From assembly GCF_000511355.1 (NCBI RefSeq), contig NC_023135.1, positions 2,692,371-2,756,370 of the forward strand: a DNA stretch of 64,000 nucleotides. Reading direction: 5' to 3'. Made by a program: the position numbers and the translations under genes. The notes under the pieces were generated by a model. The model saw nothing but the letters and a program-made list of their open reading frames with translations. It was not told where the DNA came from and did not search any database. This DNA comes from Leisingera methylohalidivorans DSM 14336 (GTDB lineage Bacteria; Pseudomonadota; Alphaproteobacteria; Rhodobacterales; Rhodobacteraceae). Positions 32,513 to 41,687 of this stretch are shown here, in pieces. How positions within the stretch are numbered: the first letter of the stretch is position 1; every line of letters begins with the position of its first letter.

Positions 32513-33976
32513 TTGCCCAACTCTGTGGCCTATCTGATGCTGATGGCCTGGCCGCTGGTCAGCCTGATCCTGTTCCGGCGCCTGCCGCTGGAACGGGCGA
32601 TCCTGTGGTGCCTCATTGCTGGCTATCTGCTGCTGCCGCCGCTGGCTGAGTTCGACCTGCCGCTGGTGCCGGATATGGACAAATTTGCCATTCCATCGGT
32701 GATGGCGTTCCTGCTGTGCCTGCTGCTGCTGCGCAGGCCGGTGCCGCTGCTGCCGCGGCACCCGGCGGCGCGGGTGCTGACGCTTTTCTTTGTGTTCGGC
32801 GTCATCCCCACGGTGCTGACCAATGGCGAGCCGATCCTGTTCCGCAGAATCGCCAATTCCGATCCGATTGTCTTTCTGACCGATCAGCTGCCGGGGCTGC
32901 GCTGGCGCGACCTTGGATCCGTGATCATCAACCAGATGATCGTGCTGATCCCGTTCCTGCTGGCGCGCCGTTACCTCTCCACCCCCGGTGCCCAGCGCGA
33001 ATTGCTGCTGGCGCTGATGATCGGCGGGCTGGCCTACACGGTCCCGTCGCTGATCGAGATCCGTCTCAGCCCGCAGATCAATATCTGGGTCTACGGCTTT
33101 TTCCAGCATGACTTCAGCCAGATGATGCGCCAGGGCGGCTTCCGCCCCATTGTATTCCTGCCCCACGCGCTGTGGCTGGCGTTCTTCATGCTGTCGGCGC
33201 TGCTGGCTGCCACGGCCCTCGCCCGCGCGGAGGCTTCCGGCCAAAGGCTGCGCCTGATGCTGGCGGCGGTGTACCTGTTTGCCGTGCTGGTGCTCTGCAA
33301 AAGCCTCGCCTCGCTGGCCTATGCGCTGGCCTTTACGCCTGTGGTGGCGCTGGCGCCCTTGCGATGGCAGCTGCGGGCGGCCCTGCTGCTGGCGCTGATT
33401 GCAGCGGTCTATCCGATCCTGCGCAACACCGGGCTGGTGCCGACCGAAGCGCTGGTGGCGCAGGCCGATGCAATCAGCGCCGAGCGGGCGCAGTCGCTGA
33501 ACTACCGGTTTGAAAACGAAACCCGATTGCTGGCACGCGCCGCCGAAAAGCCCTGGTTCGGCTGGGGCGGCTGGGGCCGCAGCCTGGTGCGCCACGCCGA
33601 GACCGGGCAGATCCTGTCGGTCCCCGACGGACGCTGGATCATCGTGTTCGGCACCTTCGGCTGGCTGGGCTATATTGCCGAGATGGGCTTGCTGGCAGCT
33701 CCGCTGGTTCTGCTGGCACAGGCCGCGCGGCACGCGCCGCAGGGCAGTGTCTCGCCGTTTGCCGCGCCGATTGCCCTCATCCTTGCTGCAACCATGGTGG
33801 ATATGCTGCTCAACGCGACCCTGATCCCGATCACCTGGATGTGCGCCGGGTCGGTGCTGGGCTACGCCGAACGATTGCTCTACCCGGGCTTGTTCAGCAG
33901 GAAACCTGCCCTGTTTGGCGGGGCGCAGGCGCTGCTGCCCGACACCGCCGTGCCGGAGAGGCGAAGCCTTCTGTGA
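32513..33976 (+). CDS. Wzy/O-antigen ligase-like polysaccharide polymerase
   Basis: 487-residue polytopic membrane protein with about 11 hydrophobic segments and a large central periplasmic loop. A late segment NYRFENETRLLARAAEKPWF-GWGGWGRS matches the pattern of the Wzy/WaaL superfamily, in which the sequence before a GWGxG turn is typical. Role: polymerisation of undecaprenyl-linked repeat units at the periplasmic face, or ligation. The start codon is TTG at 32513, 12 bases after GAGGGAG. Followed by 257 bases and then the PKS operon. Confidence 0.78.
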   Translation: MPNSVAYLMLMAWPLVSLILFRRLPLERAILWCLIAGYLLLPPLAEFDLPLVPDMDKFAIPSVMAFLLCLLLLRRPVPLLPRHPAARVLTLFFVFGVIPTVLTNGEPILFRRIANSDPIVFLTDQLPGLRWRDLGSVIINQMIVLIPFLLARRYLSTPGAQRELLLALMIGGLAYTVPSLIEIRLSPQINIWVYGFFQHDFSQMMRQGGFRPIVFLPHALWLAFFMLSALLAATALARAEASGQRLRLMLAAVYLFAVLVLCKSLASLAYALAFTPVVALAPLRWQLRAALLLALIAAVYPILRNTGLVPTEALVAQADAISAERAQSLNYRFENETRLLARAAEKPWFGWGGWGRSLVRHAETGQILSVPDGRWIIVFGTFGWLGYIAEMGLLAAPLVLLAQAARHAPQGSVSPFAAPIALILAATMVDMLLNATLIPITWMCAGSVLGYAERLLYPGLFSRKPALFGGAQALLPDTAVPERRSLL

Positions 33977-34233
33977 TGCCGCAATTTTTCCGCTTTTCAG
34001 GCTCAATTCAACACAATGCGTCCACAGGACAGCCCTATGGATTGACGAAAGTAAACAGATTGAAACCGGGTTGCGGCACAGATGGGGATCTTGTGCTGCC
34101 GGACCGGGGCAACCAGCCGGGGAAAACTCCGGCAGCATAAACCAACGCCCGGCGGGCGCCTGCCAGTTCTGCAATGCAGCCTGGCATCGCTGTGCCAGGC
34201 TGTTTTAAGGGACCAGTGGGTCAGGTATTGGCG

Positions 34234-37200
34234 ATGCAGGATGGAAAACCCGCAGCGGGGGGCGCAGCCGGAGATATAGCAATTGTCGGGTTGTCGGTGA
34301 CAGTCCCCGGCGCAAATTCGGCCGAGTTGTTCTGGCAGAACTTGCGCGGCGGCATTGAATCGATTGCGGTTCTGGACCGGGACACCCTGCTGGCAAACGG
34401 CGAGCGGCCCTCGGTTCTGGCCGACCCGGACTATGTGCCTGCCTCTGCCAGGCTGCAGGGGTTTGATGAATTCGACGCGGAATTCTTTGGCTTCAGCCCC
34501 AAGGAAGCCGCCATTCTCGACCCGCAGCACCGCAAGTTCCTCGAGGTCGCCTGGGGCGCGATGGAAAACGCGGGCCATCCGCCCGAAAGCCTGCAAGGCC
34601 CGATAGGCGTCTACGCGGGCTGCGGCATGGGCAGCTATTTCTATTTCAACATCTGCTCGAACCCCGGTCTGGTGGACGACGTGGGCATGTTCCTGCTGCG
34701 CCACACCGGCAACGACAAGGACTTCCTGTCGACCCGTGTCAGCCATGTCTTCGACCTGAAGGGGCCGTCCGTGAACGTGCAGACCGCCTGCTCCACCTCG
34801 CTGGTTGCGGTGCATTACGCCTGCAAGGCCCTGCGCGAGGGCGAGTGCGATATGGCGCTGGCCGGCGGTGTCACCATCGAGCTGCCGCAGGGCCGCGGCT
34901 ATCTCTACAAAGAAAACGAGATCCTCTCGCCCGACGGCCATTGCCACGCCTTTGACCACCGGGCGCAAGGCACTGTCTTCGGCTCCGGCGCCGGCGCGGT
35001 GGCGCTGCGGCGGCTGGAGGATGCCATCGCCGATGGCGACCACATCTGGGCGGTGATCAAGGGTTCGGCGATCAACAACGACGGCGCCGATAAGGCCGGT
35101 TACCTGGCGCCCTCGGTTGGCGGCCAGTCGGCAGCGGTGCAAAAGGCGCTGGAGGCTGCCGGCACCCCGGCGGAGACCATCGATTATGTCGAATGCCACG
35201 GCACCGGCACCTACCTCGGCGACCCGATCGAGGTCACAGCCCTGACCGATGCCTACCGGGCGACGACCAGCGGCACCGGCTTTTGCCGCATCGGCTCGGT
35301 CAAGACCAATATCGGCCATCTGGACACCGCAGCCGGCGTGGCCAGCCTGACCAAAACGGCGCTCGCCCTGCACCACAGGGAAATCCCGCCCTCGCTGGGC
35401 TATGAGGCGCCGAACCCGGCGATTGATTTCGACGGCTCGCCGTTCCGTGTGAACACCGCCCTCACGCCCTGGACGCCGCACAAGGGGCCGCGCCGGGCCG
35501 GCGTCAACGCACTGGGTGTCGGCGGCACCAACGCCCATGTGATCCTGGAAGAGGCGCCGGAGCGCGCGGCCTCGGAAGACAGCGATTTTCCGTTCCAGAT
35601 CCTTTGCGTTTCCGGACAGTCGAGGGCCGCACTGGACGCCAATACCCAGGCACTGGCGGAATATCTGAAGGCCAACCCGAAGGCTGATCTTGCCGATGTG
35701 GCTTTCACCTTGAAGGAGGGCCGCCGCGGCTTTGCCAAACGGCGCGTTCTGGTGGCGGAAACCCCTGCCGAAGCCGCTGAAATCCTGACAGAAAACGACC
35801 CGCGCAGGGTCTTTACCCACGACCGCCTCGGCGACGCGCCGGAGGTGGTCTTCATGTTCCCCGGCGGCGGCGCGCAATACGCGGGCATGGCGCGCGATCT
35901 TTACGAAACCGAGCCGGTCTTTGCCGACTGGATGGACCGCGGGCTCGATCACCTGCAACAAAGCCTCGACTACGATATACGCGCCATCTGGCTGCCCGAA
36001 AACGGTGACGCAGAGGACGCCGACGCCAAGCTGCAGCAGCCTTCGGTGCAACTGCCGTTGATCATGATCGTCGAATATGCGCTGGCGCAGCTGTGGATCA
36101 GCTGGGGCGTGAAACCCGCCGCCATGGTCGGCCATTCAATGGGCGAGAACACCGCCGCCTGTCTGGCCGGCGTAATGCGTTTCGAGGACTGCATCGACCT
36201 GGTCCTGCTGCGCGGGCAGCTGTTCGACACCGTGCCTGCGGGCGGCATGCTGTCCATCGCCCTGCCGCTGGCAGAGGTCGAGTCCCTGATCACTGACGAT
36301 CTGGATATTGCCAGCGTCAACGCCCCCGCGCTGACCGCCGTATCCGGCCCGCAAGACGCGCTGGACCGGTTGGCCGCCGATCTGACCGCGCGCGAGGTGG
36401 AGCATCAGCGCATCCAGATCGACATTGCCGCCCATTCGCGGATGCTGGACGGCATCCTGCAGCAATATGGCGATTTCATCCGCACCCTGCCCCTGTCCGC
36501 CCCGAAATTGCCGGTGATCTCCAACCGCACCGGCACCGCGTTGACCGCAGAACAGGCCGCCAGCGCCGATTACTGGGTCGGCCAGCTGCGCAATACGGTG
36601 CGCTATGCCGACTGCATCGATACCCTCGCCAGAACCCCGGGCCGGGTGTTCCTTGAGGTCGGCCCCGGCAAGGCGCTCAGCGCGCTGGCGCAAATGTCGC
36701 CCGCGGTTCAGCCGGGCCAGGTGCTCAGCTCGCTGCGCCATCCGGATCAGCAGGCGATGGACGACAGCTACTTCTTCGGCGTCATCGGCCGGCTTTGGGC
36801 CTGCGGGGTCGAGGCCGACTGGCAGCAGATCTGGGGCGGGGCACGGCGCAACCGCCTGCCCCTGCCCGGCTATGCCTTCCAGCGCAGCCGCTATTTCATC
36901 GAACCCGGCAAACCCGCAATCGAGGAAGACACGCCCCCGGCCCGGCATGAAAACCTGGCTGATTGGGGCTACCGGCCCGCCTGGCGGCCCAGATTCGCCG
37001 ATTGCAGCCTGGACGTGGCGCAAGAGCTGCACCAGGAGCAGCACAATTGGCTGATATTCGAGGATGAAACAGGCCACGCCGCCCGCGCTGCGCAGCAGTT
37101 GCAGGCCGCCGGCCACAGCGTTGCCCGCGTCCGCGCCGGCGACACTTATGCGCAGCTGTCCCCGACCTCTTATGTCCTGCCCACCGAGCAGGGCCGCGCC

Positions 37201-40200
37201 GTCTACGGCGCGCTGCTGGCGGATCTGGCCGAAGCCGGGCTGCTGCCGGACCGCATCGCCCATTTCTGGCTGGTGACCGAGGGCGAAAGCTTCCGCCCCG
37301 GCTCCTCCTTCTTTGACCGCAACCTCGAAATGGGCTTTCATTCCCTCACCGCATTGGCGCAGGAACTGGGCAACGCCGATCTGCCCGGCCCTGTGCATCT
37401 CAGCGTTTTCACCACCGGAGCAGCGCAGGTGCGCACCGAGGCATTGCCCTGCCCTGAAAAAGCGATGATAGCAGGCCCCGCCGGCGTGATCCCGCGGGAG
37501 CTGCCGGGGCTGACCTGCGCCACCGTCGACATTGAACTGCCAGTAAAACCGCAAGGACGGTTTGCGTTCCGGAAACCGGCTGCGGAGGCGGACATCACCC
37601 TCCGTCTGCTGGAAGAACTGATGGCGGACCCCGCGAACACCGCCGCCGCCTGGCGCGGCGAAAAGCGGTATGAACTGGCCTGGCGCCCGCAGCCGCTGCC
37701 CGAACCGCAAATACCGCCGTTCACCGAAGGCGGCCACTATCTGATCACCGGCGGTTATGGCGGTATCGGATTGACCATCGCAGAGTATCTGATGCGGGAC
37801 TACGGCGCCAAGATCTCGCTGATCTCCCGCGAAGGTCTGCCGCCGCGCGACACATGGGAGCGCTGCCTGCGCGACCACAGCCCGGCCAACCGCACCGCCC
37901 GGCGCATCCGCGCGGTGCTGGCGCTGGAAACCTCAGGCAAAGGCAAGGTGCTGGCGCTGGCCGCCGACGTCTGCAACAGCAGCGAGCTGCGCAGCGCCCG
38001 TGAGCAGGCCGAAGCCGCCTTTGGGCCTGTGACCGGCGTGATCCATAGTGCCGGCGTGATCGATGACGGCCCGCTCTTGGCCAAGACCGAGGAACAGATC
38101 GCCCGGGTGCTTGCGCCCAAGGTCAGCGGCCTGCGGGCGCTGGAAACTGTGTTCCCGGATGGCAGTCTGGAGCTGATGGTGCTGTTTTCCTCCTCCTCCG
38201 CCGTGACCCGGCCGGCAGGCCAGGTGGATTACATCGCAGCCAATGAATTCCTGAACGCCTGGGCCAAGCACCGCGCCGGCGGCCGCACCCGCGTGATGGC
38301 GGTCGATTGGGGCGTGTGGTCCGATACCGGCATGGCCGCCGACGCCATGGCCAGCCGCAACGGCGCCACGGCTGCCGTCCCTAGGGAACCCTGCCCCCAG
38401 CCGCTGTTGCAGGAACGCGGGTCCGACACAGCAGGCAACCGCATCTTCACACCGCGTTTTGCGGCCGCTGATTGGCTGCTGGACGAACACCGGACCGCCG
38501 ATGGCACCGCCCTGATGCCCGGCACCGGCTACATCGAATTGGCAGCCGAGGCGCTGGCGGAAGCCGGCATCGGTACGCCGTTCGAAATCCGCGACCTCTA
38601 CTTCATGCGCCCTATGGTTGCGTCCGGACTGCAGCCGCAGAATATCCTGGCAAAGATTAAAGCTTATGAAAATGGTTATGAACTGTTTGTTTACTCAAGG
38701 TGTACAAATGGTTACTTTCTGAATTGTCAGGCTATGCTGGCCTCCGCGGCGGTGGCAGAACGCCCCGTCGCACTCAACCTCCAGACTATTTCCACCCGAT
38801 GCCCGGAGGAGCAGGCGCCGATCGACGGGCGCCTGCGCTCCGCGCAGGAAGCGCATCTGCAGTTCGGCCCGCGCTGGCATGTGCTGAACCGCGCGGCCTT
38901 GGGCAACGGCGAAGGGCTCGCCTCTCTTTCCCTCCCGGACATCGCAGCGCAGGATGGCTGTCTGCTGCATCCCGGCCTGCTGGACCTGGCCACCGGCTGG
39001 GCCATTGGGCTGATCCCCGGCTATGACGCCAGCGCGCTTTGGGTTCCGGTCTCCTACCGGCTGATCCGGGTGTTCGCGCCCCTCACCTCCAGCATCTGCA
39101 GCCATGTGCGACTGGCGGATGCGCCGGATGCAAGCTCTGCCGATTTTGATATTACGCTGACCGATCCGGATGGCGCAGTTCTGGTCCGGATCGAAGGCTT
39201 CCGGATGCAGCGCCTGGCCGCCGGGTTCGACGCCGCAGCGGCCACGGAACAGGCGGACGCCACCGCCGCTGATCTGGGCCTGGAACCCGCCGCCGGCACC
39301 CAGCCCCTGTCGGCCGGGGAACGGCGCCTGCAGCTGAACATCTCCAACGGCATCAAAGCCGCAGAAGGCGGCGGCGCCCTGGCCCGCGCCCTGGCCACCG
39401 GCCTGCCGCAGGTGGTGGTATCCTCGCTGGAGCTGCCCGCGCTGATCGCACAGGCAGGGCAGACAGCCGCCGCCGCTGAGGACGCGCAGACCTTTGAACG
39501 CCCGCAGCTCGACACCGATTATATCGCCCCCCGCAACCAGGTGGAGGAGGACCTGGCCAGCCTCTTTGCCGCCCTCCTCGGGGTGTCGCAAGTCGGGATC
39601 GAGGACAGTTTCTTTGACCTGGGCGGCCATTCCCTGATTGCGGTGCGGCTGTTTGCCCAGATCAAACGCGGCTTTGGCGTGGAATTTCCCCTTTCGGTGC
39701 TGTTCGAGGCCCCCAGCGTCGCCGCACTGGCAGAGCGGATCATCAGCCGCACCGGCGGCGGGGTGGCCGTGGAACCGGGAAAACCCGCCGCCGCTGCCGG
39801 AGACAATCCGCAGTTCACCCATCTGGTGCAGCTGCATCCGGGCGACGGCACCGGACGGCGGCCGTTCTTTCTGGTCGCGGGCATGTTCGGCAACGTGCTG
39901 AACCTGCGCCAGTTGGCCCTGCTGGTGGGCAAGGACCGCCCGGTCTATGGCCTGCAGGCCAAGGGGCTGGTCGGCAATGGCGCCCCGCATGACCGGATCG
40001 CGGACGCGGCAGAAAGCTGCCTGGATGAAATCCGCCGGATCCAGCCCGACGGCCCTTATCTGCTGGGCGGCTTCTCCGGCGGCGGCATCACCGCCTATGA
40101 GATGGCGCAGCAGCTGAAGGATCAGGGCCAGGACACCGCCGCGCTGATCCTGCTGGACACGCCCTTGCCGGTGCGCCCGCCGCTCAGCCGCCGCGACAAG

Positions 40201-40665
40201 GCGCTGATCAAACTGGCCGAGCTGCGCAGCAAGGGGGCCGGCTATTTTGGCGAATGGGCCAAAGCCCGCATCGCCTGGGAGTTTGAGAAACGCCGCGCCG
40301 CGCCGGTTGAGCCCGGCGCCCGGCCCGATTTCAACAACCGCAAGATCGAGCTGGCCTTCCGCACCGCCGTCGAAACCTATGCGCTCAGGCCCTGGAGCGG
40401 TCCGCTGACGCTGTTCCGCCCGCCGCTCGACCGCAAATGGCAGGTCAGCGGCGGCAACTGGGTCAGCGCAGCCCGGGAATATGTGTTTGATGACAACGAC
40501 TGGACCCGCTGGGCCGCGCAGGCAGAGGTGGCCGAAGTGCCGGGCGATCATGACAGCATGGTGCTGGTGCCGAATGTCAGCGTGCTGGCCGCAGGCATCA
40601 AAACCCGGCTCGACGCCGCGGATGCAGCGGCAGCCCGGCCCCGTTTCGCCGCAGCCGCGGAGTGA
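34234..40665 (+). CDS. Type I polyketide synthase, KS-AT-KR-DH-ACP-TE
   Basis: 2143 residues, one extension module with built-in release. KS about 15-435: Cys186 in QTACSTSLVAVH, His322 in ECHGTGTYLGDP, His362 in KTNIGHLD. AT about 535-850: Ser635 in VGHSMGENTAA; AAHS stands where malonyl-specific enzymes have HAFH, so the extender is uncertain. KR about 1160-1370: TGGYGGIG, Tyr1333 in VDYIAANEF, and IDD suggesting the B type. DH about 1405-1660, after the KR: His1419 in LLDEHRTADGTALMPG and Asp1584 in LHPGLLDLA. Carrier Ser1800 in LGGHSL, thioesterase Ser1948 in GGFSGGG and His2106 in GDHDSM. The ATG at 34234 lacks a strong ribosome-binding site; GTG at 34216 is an alternative. The KR-before-DH order differs from canonical modules. 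Confidence 0.93.
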   Translation: MQDGKPAAGGAAGDIAIVGLSVTVPGANSAELFWQNLRGGIESIAVLDRDTLLANGERPSVLADPDYVPASARLQGFDEFDAEFFGFSPKEAAILDPQHRKFLEVAWGAMENAGHPPESLQGPIGVYAGCGMGSYFYFNICSNPGLVDDVGMFLLRHTGNDKDFLSTRVSHVFDLKGPSVNVQTACSTSLVAVHYACKALREGECDMALAGGVTIELPQGRGYLYKENEILSPDGHCHAFDHRAQGTVFGSGAGAVALRRLEDAIADGDHIWAVIKGSAINNDGADKAGYLAPSVGGQSAAVQKALEAAGTPAETIDYVECHGTGTYLGDPIEVTALTDAYRATTSGTGFCRIGSVKTNIGHLDTAAGVASLTKTALALHHREIPPSLGYEAPNPAIDFDGSPFRVNTALTPWTPHKGPRRAGVNALGVGGTNAHVILEEAPERAASEDSDFPFQILCVSGQSRAALDANTQALAEYLKANPKADLADVAFTLKEGRRGFAKRRVLVAETPAEAAEILTENDPRRVFTHDRLGDAPEVVFMFPGGGAQYAGMARDLYETEPVFADWMDRGLDHLQQSLDYDIRAIWLPENGDAEDADAKLQQPSVQLPLIMIVEYALAQLWISWGVKPAAMVGHSMGENTAACLAGVMRFEDCIDLVLLRGQLFDTVPAGGMLSIALPLAEVESLITDDLDIASVNAPALTAVSGPQDALDRLAADLTAREVEHQRIQIDIAAHSRMLDGILQQYGDFIRTLPLSAPKLPVISNRTGTALTAEQAASADYWVGQLRNTVRYADCIDTLARTPGRVFLEVGPGKALSALAQMSPAVQPGQVLSSLRHPDQQAMDDSYFFGVIGRLWACGVEADWQQIWGGARRNRLPLPGYAFQRSRYFIEPGKPAIEEDTPPARHENLADWGYRPAWRPRFADCSLDVAQELHQEQHNWLIFEDETGHAARAAQQLQAAGHSVARVRAGDTYAQLSPTSYVLPTEQGRAVYGALLADLAEAGLLPDRIAHFWLVTEGESFRPGSSFFDRNLEMGFHSLTALAQELGNADLPGPVHLSVFTTGAAQVRTEALPCPEKAMIAGPAGVIPRELPGLTCATVDIELPVKPQGRFAFRKPAAEADITLRLLEELMADPANTAAAWRGEKRYELAWRPQPLPEPQIPPFTEGGHYLITGGYGGIGLTIAEYLMRDYGAKISLISREGLPPRDTWERCLRDHSPANRTARRIRAVLALETSGKGKVLALAADVCNSSELRSAREQAEAAFGPVTGVIHSAGVIDDGPLLAKTEEQIARVLAPKVSGLRALETVFPDGSLELMVLFSSSSAVTRPAGQVDYIAANEFLNAWAKHRAGGRTRVMAVDWGVWSDTGMAADAMASRNGATAAVPREPCPQPLLQERGSDTAGNRIFTPRFAAADWLLDEHRTADGTALMPGTGYIELAAEALAEAGIGTPFEIRDLYFMRPMVASGLQPQNILAKIKAYENGYELFVYSRCTNGYFLNCQAMLASAAVAERPVALNLQTISTRCPEEQAPIDGRLRSAQEAHLQFGPRWHVLNRAALGNGEGLASLSLPDIAAQDGCLLHPGLLDLATGWAIGLIPGYDASALWVPVSYRLIRVFAPLTSSICSHVRLADAPDASSADFDITLTDPDGAVLVRIEGFRMQRLAAGFDAAAATEQADATAADLGLEPAAGTQPLSAGERRLQLNISNGIKAAEGGGALARALATGLPQVVVSSLELPALIAQAGQTAAAAEDAQTFERPQLDTDYIAPRNQVEEDLASLFAALLGVSQVGIEDSFFDLGGHSLIAVRLFAQIKRGFGVEFPLSVLFEAPSVAALAERIISRTGGGVAVEPGKPAAAAGDNPQFTHLVQLHPGDGTGRRPFFLVAGMFGNVLNLRQLALLVGKDRPVYGLQAKGLVGNGAPHDRIADAAESCLDEIRRIQPDGPYLLGGFSGGGITAYEMAQQLKDQGQDTAALILLDTPLPVRPPLSRRDKALIKLAELRSKGAGYFGEWAKARIAWEFEKRRAAPVEPGARPDFNNRKIELAFRTAVETYALRPWSGPLTLFRPPLDRKWQVSGGNWVSAAREYVFDDNDWTRWAAQAEVAEVPGDHDSMVLVPNVSVLAAGIKTRLDAADAAAARPRFAAAAE
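38641..38730 (+). other. AT-rich island inside the PKS dehydratase region
   Basis: Within a gene of roughly two-thirds GC, these 90 bases contain only 29 G or C (about 32%). The reading frame is intact (ILAKIKAYENGYELFVYSRC), but codons switch to AAA, ATT, TCA, AGG, TGT, ACA and AAT, which are rare elsewhere in the operon. Possible causes are recombination with a foreign segment, a programmed translation slow-down between the DH subdomains, or an internal promoter. Confidence 0.75.
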
Positions 40666-40670
40666 CCCGC

Positions 40671-41687
40671 ATGGACCAGCAACGCATCCTCACCATTCTT
40701 CTCAACTACCGCACACCGGAAATGACGCTGCAGGCCGCCGCGGCCGCCTTGCGCGAAATGGAGAACCTGCCGGGCGAGCTGCTGATCATCGACAACGGAT
40801 CCGGCGACGGCTCCTATGAGCAGATCCGCGCACAGGCGGAGGCGCGCGGCTGGCTAGCCAGCGGGTGTCTCCGGGTGATCGCCGCGCCGGTGAACGGCGG
40901 CTTTGGCGCCGGCATGAATATCGGCATCAAGGCCGGCCTGTCGGACGGCAGCGCGCCGGAATTCTATTACCTGCTGAACTCCGACGCCTTTGTGCAGGGC
41001 CGCACCATCCGCACCCTGCGCGATTTCCTGCTGGAACATCCCGGCGCAGGTCTGGCCGGCTCTTACGTGCGCGGCACGGACGGCACGCCGCACCGCACCG
41101 CCTTCCGCTTCCCCTCCATCGCGGGCGAGTTCGAAGCCAGCGTGCGCACAGGAATGTTCACCCGGCTTCTGAAACCCTGGGTGGTCGCCATGGACCTGCC
41201 CCAGGCTGAGCTGCAGGTCGACTGGACCGCCGGCGCCAGCCTGATGATCCGGCGTGAAGCGGCCGCGGCCGTTGGCGGCTTTGACGAGACCTTCTTTCTG
41301 TATTTCGAGGAAACAGACCTCTGCCGCCGCGCCGCCCGTGCGGGCTGGCGCACCCACTATGTCCCGGCCAGCGAGATCGCCCATGTCGGCTCCGCCTCCA
41401 CCGGCATGAAAGCCTGGCAGCGCACGCCGCACTACTGGTTCGACTCGCGCCGTCATTACTTCGTGAAGCACCACGGGCACGCCTATGCCGCCGCCGCCAC
41501 GCTGGCACGGGCCGCCGGCAGCCTGATCTATGGCCTGCGCCGCCTGATCCAGAACAAGCCGCAGGCGGATCCGCCGTATTTCCTGCGCGATCTGATCCTG
41601 TACAGCCTGCGGGCAATGGCTGCACCGCGCCCGGAACCGTCGCAGGAAACGCGCCCTCCTTCTTCGCTGGCAAAGGAGCCGAAATGA
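40671..41687 (+). CDS. Glycosyltransferase family 2 (rhamnosyltransferase-like)
   Basis: 338 residues. ILTILLNYRTPEMTLQAAAA and LLIIDNGSGDGSYEQI form the nucleotide-binding start; LLNSDAFV is the metal-binding loop and GGFDETFFLYFEETDLCRRA is the catalytic-base segment typical of WbbL/rhamnosyltransferase-type GT2 enzymes. The ATG at 40671 is chosen because GGAG stands 8 bases upstream; a GTG overlapping the PKS stop at 40662 is possible. Placement between the PKS and the NRPS suggests it glycosylates their product or builds the sugar that carries it. The donor is inferred only by resemblance. Confidence 0.85.
   Translation: MDQQRILTILLNYRTPEMTLQAAAAALREMENLPGELLIIDNGSGDGSYEQIRAQAEARGWLASGCLRVIAAPVNGGFGAGMNIGIKAGLSDGSAPEFYYLLNSDAFVQGRTIRTLRDFLLEHPGAGLAGSYVRGTDGTPHRTAFRFPSIAGEFEASVRTGMFTRLLKPWVVAMDLPQAELQVDWTAGASLMIRREAAAAVGGFDETFFLYFEETDLCRRAARAGWRTHYVPASEIAHVGSASTGMKAWQRTPHYWFDSRRHYFVKHHGHAYAAAATLARAAGSLIYGLRRLIQNKPQADPPYFLRDLILYSLRAMAAPRPEPSQETRPPSSLAKEPK

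Noticed and set aside
37061..37700. Possible extra domain between AT and KR in the PKS
   Set aside because: It shows the loose pattern of a KR structural subdomain; no DH or ER motif is present in it.
36136..40551. Two long minus-strand open frames opposite the PKS
   Set aside because: They are antisense shadows of a gene with every catalytic motif in place; the predicted proteins are low-complexity Gly/Gln/Arg-rich.
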